In this document: positions 63,263 through 64,000 of the stretch, one piece after another | Layout of the letters: the number at the start of each line of letters is the position of its first letter | Numbering within the stretch: the stretch's first letter is position 1 | Assembly: GCA_937982665.1 (NCBI GenBank) | Contig: CALJLD010000244.1 | Location: 1-64,000 of the forward strand | Reading direction: 5' to 3' | Length of the DNA stretch: 64,000 nucleotides | From: an uncultured Planctomycetales bacterium | GTDB taxonomy: Bacteria > Planctomycetota > Planctomycetia > Pirellulales > S012-138 | Made by a program: the position numbers and the translations under genes | The notes under the pieces: model-generated | The model's input: the letters and a program-made list of their open reading frames with translations, nothing else | Databases searched by the model: none | What the model was told of the DNA's origin: nothing

Positions 63263-64000
63263 ATGCGACGGGCGAAGATTACGGTTGTGGGCGCGGGGAA
63301 TGTTGGTGCCACCACGGCCCATTGGTGCGCTGCGGCCGAGTTGGGCGACATCGTCCTTGTCGATATCCCTCAAGCAGGTGACATGCCCGCCGGCAAGGCG
63401 CTCGACTTGATGGAGTCGTCGCCAATCATGGGCTTTGACTCCCACATCTCCGGAACCAGCGATTACGCTCTGACCAAAGACAGCGATATCGTCGTCATCA
63501 CTGCCGGCATTCCTCGCAAGCCGGGCATGAGCCGTGATGACCTCTTGGCCACCAACGCCAAGATCGTGGGTTCCGTGTCTGAGCAAGTCAAAAACACCAG
63601 CCCCGGCGCGATTGTGATTGTGGTCAGCAATCCGTTGGATGCCATGGTCCAGCGTTGCCTGGAAGTGACCGGCTTTGAGCCAAACCGCGTGATGGGCCAG
63701 GCGGGAGTCTTGGATACGGCCCGCTATCGCACGTTCATTTCCATGGAGTTGGGCGTGAGCGTTGAGGATGTTTCCGCACTGTTGATGGGCGGGCATGGCG
63801 ACACCATGGTCCCGCTGCCAAACTACACCTCCGTTGGCGGCATTCCGGTCACCAAGTTGATCAAGAAGGATCGTCTGGAAGAGATCATCCAACGCGCGCG
63901 CGATGGCGGTGCGGAGATTGTCAAGTTGCTCAAAACGGGTAGTGCCTACTACGCTCCGGCCGCGGCTGTCGCTCAAATGTGTGAAGCCATCATTCGCGAT
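63263..64000 (+). CDS. mdh: Malate dehydrogenase (partial, runs off the window)
   Basis: First 246 codons of an NAD-dependent LDH/MDH enzyme, interrupted by the window edge at 64000. NAD site ITVVGAGNVGATTA, catalytic Asp/Arg loop region, VVSNPLDAM, GVLDTARYRTF and catalytic His in GGHGDTMVPL. AAGGAAA six bases upstream of the ATG. TCA-cycle malate to oxaloacetate. Confidence 0.94.
   Translation, partial: MRRAKITVVGAGNVGATTAHWCAAAELGDIVLVDIPQAGDMPAGKALDLMESSPIMGFDSHISGTSDYALTKDSDIVVITAGIPRKPGMSRDDLLATNAKIVGSVSEQVKNTSPGAIVIVVSNPLDAMVQRCLEVTGFEPNRVMGQAGVLDTARYRTFISMELGVSVEDVSALLMGGHGDTMVPLPNYTSVGGIPVTKLIKKDRLEEIIQRARDGGAEIVKLLKTGSAYYAPAAAVAQMCEAIIRD

Overview
The window looks like chromosomal DNA from a planctomycete, probably of the Pirellulales type. 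The evidence is gene content: a DUF1080-ThuA fusion, a Cys-type sulfatase, a 1508-residue Ser/Thr kinase with a TPR tail, an ECF sigma/anti-sigma pair, FG-GAP and DUF11 envelope proteins, SMP-30-like and FloA proteins, a PPi-type phosphofructokinase and many short palindromic repeats. Most genes are single units or short operons on either strand, and many starts have only weak Shine-Dalgarno sequences. No rRNA and no CRISPR array were found.

Layout. 1-2.8 kb: repeat-rich DNA around a hypothetical gene, then a rhomboid protease. 2.8-6.1 kb (minus): ECF sigma factor, zinc-finger anti-sigma factor and an exported protein with five secretin-N-like repeats, read as an operon. 6.2-15.6 kb: SRPBCC protein, carA, an exported hypothetical, DUF1080-ThuA, aroB, PPi-phosphofructokinase and a sodium:solute symporter. 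15.7-27 kb: giant TPR kinase, AlkD-like protein, GNAT acetyltransferase, small proteins, FloA flotillin, a Tat-type protein, a lipoprotein and a long-tailed CsrA. 27.7-36.3 kb: YqgE/AlgH, ABC-F ATPase, sulfatase, membrane protein, PLP decarboxylase, GGQ release-factor-like protein, VOC protein and three tRNA genes (Lys-CTT, Leu-CAA, Arg-CCT). 36.8-45.4 kb: FG-GAP protein, an envelope cluster including two paralogues, a His-rich exported protein and hemB.

45.7-57.4 kb is an integrated mobile element of about 11.7 kb. It sits in the 3' end of tRNA-Lys(TTT). The last 42 bases of that tRNA plus 2 more (44 bp, 45709-45752) recur exactly at 57375-57418, just after a tyrosine recombinase gene. The element carries three small DNA-binding proteins, a DnaB-N/P-loop ATPase followed by an iteron-like array (replication module), a coiled-coil/HExxH pair, and a tightly overlapping three-gene operon (TIGR04255 protein, 94-aa linker protein, 'SQSCDL' protein) that is the best candidate here for an undescribed system. 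No capsid, terminase or conjugation genes were recognised, so it resembles a satellite-like or mobilisable island.

57.5-60.9 kb, directly beyond attR, holds a second candidate: divergent genes for a SLOG-like nucleotide-sensing domain fused to four membrane segments and for a second four-segment (SLATT-like) protein, with a small downstream gene. The window ends with a MerR-GyrI regulator, an SMP-30-like protein, a 56-aa coiled-coil protein and the first 246 codons of malate dehydrogenase.
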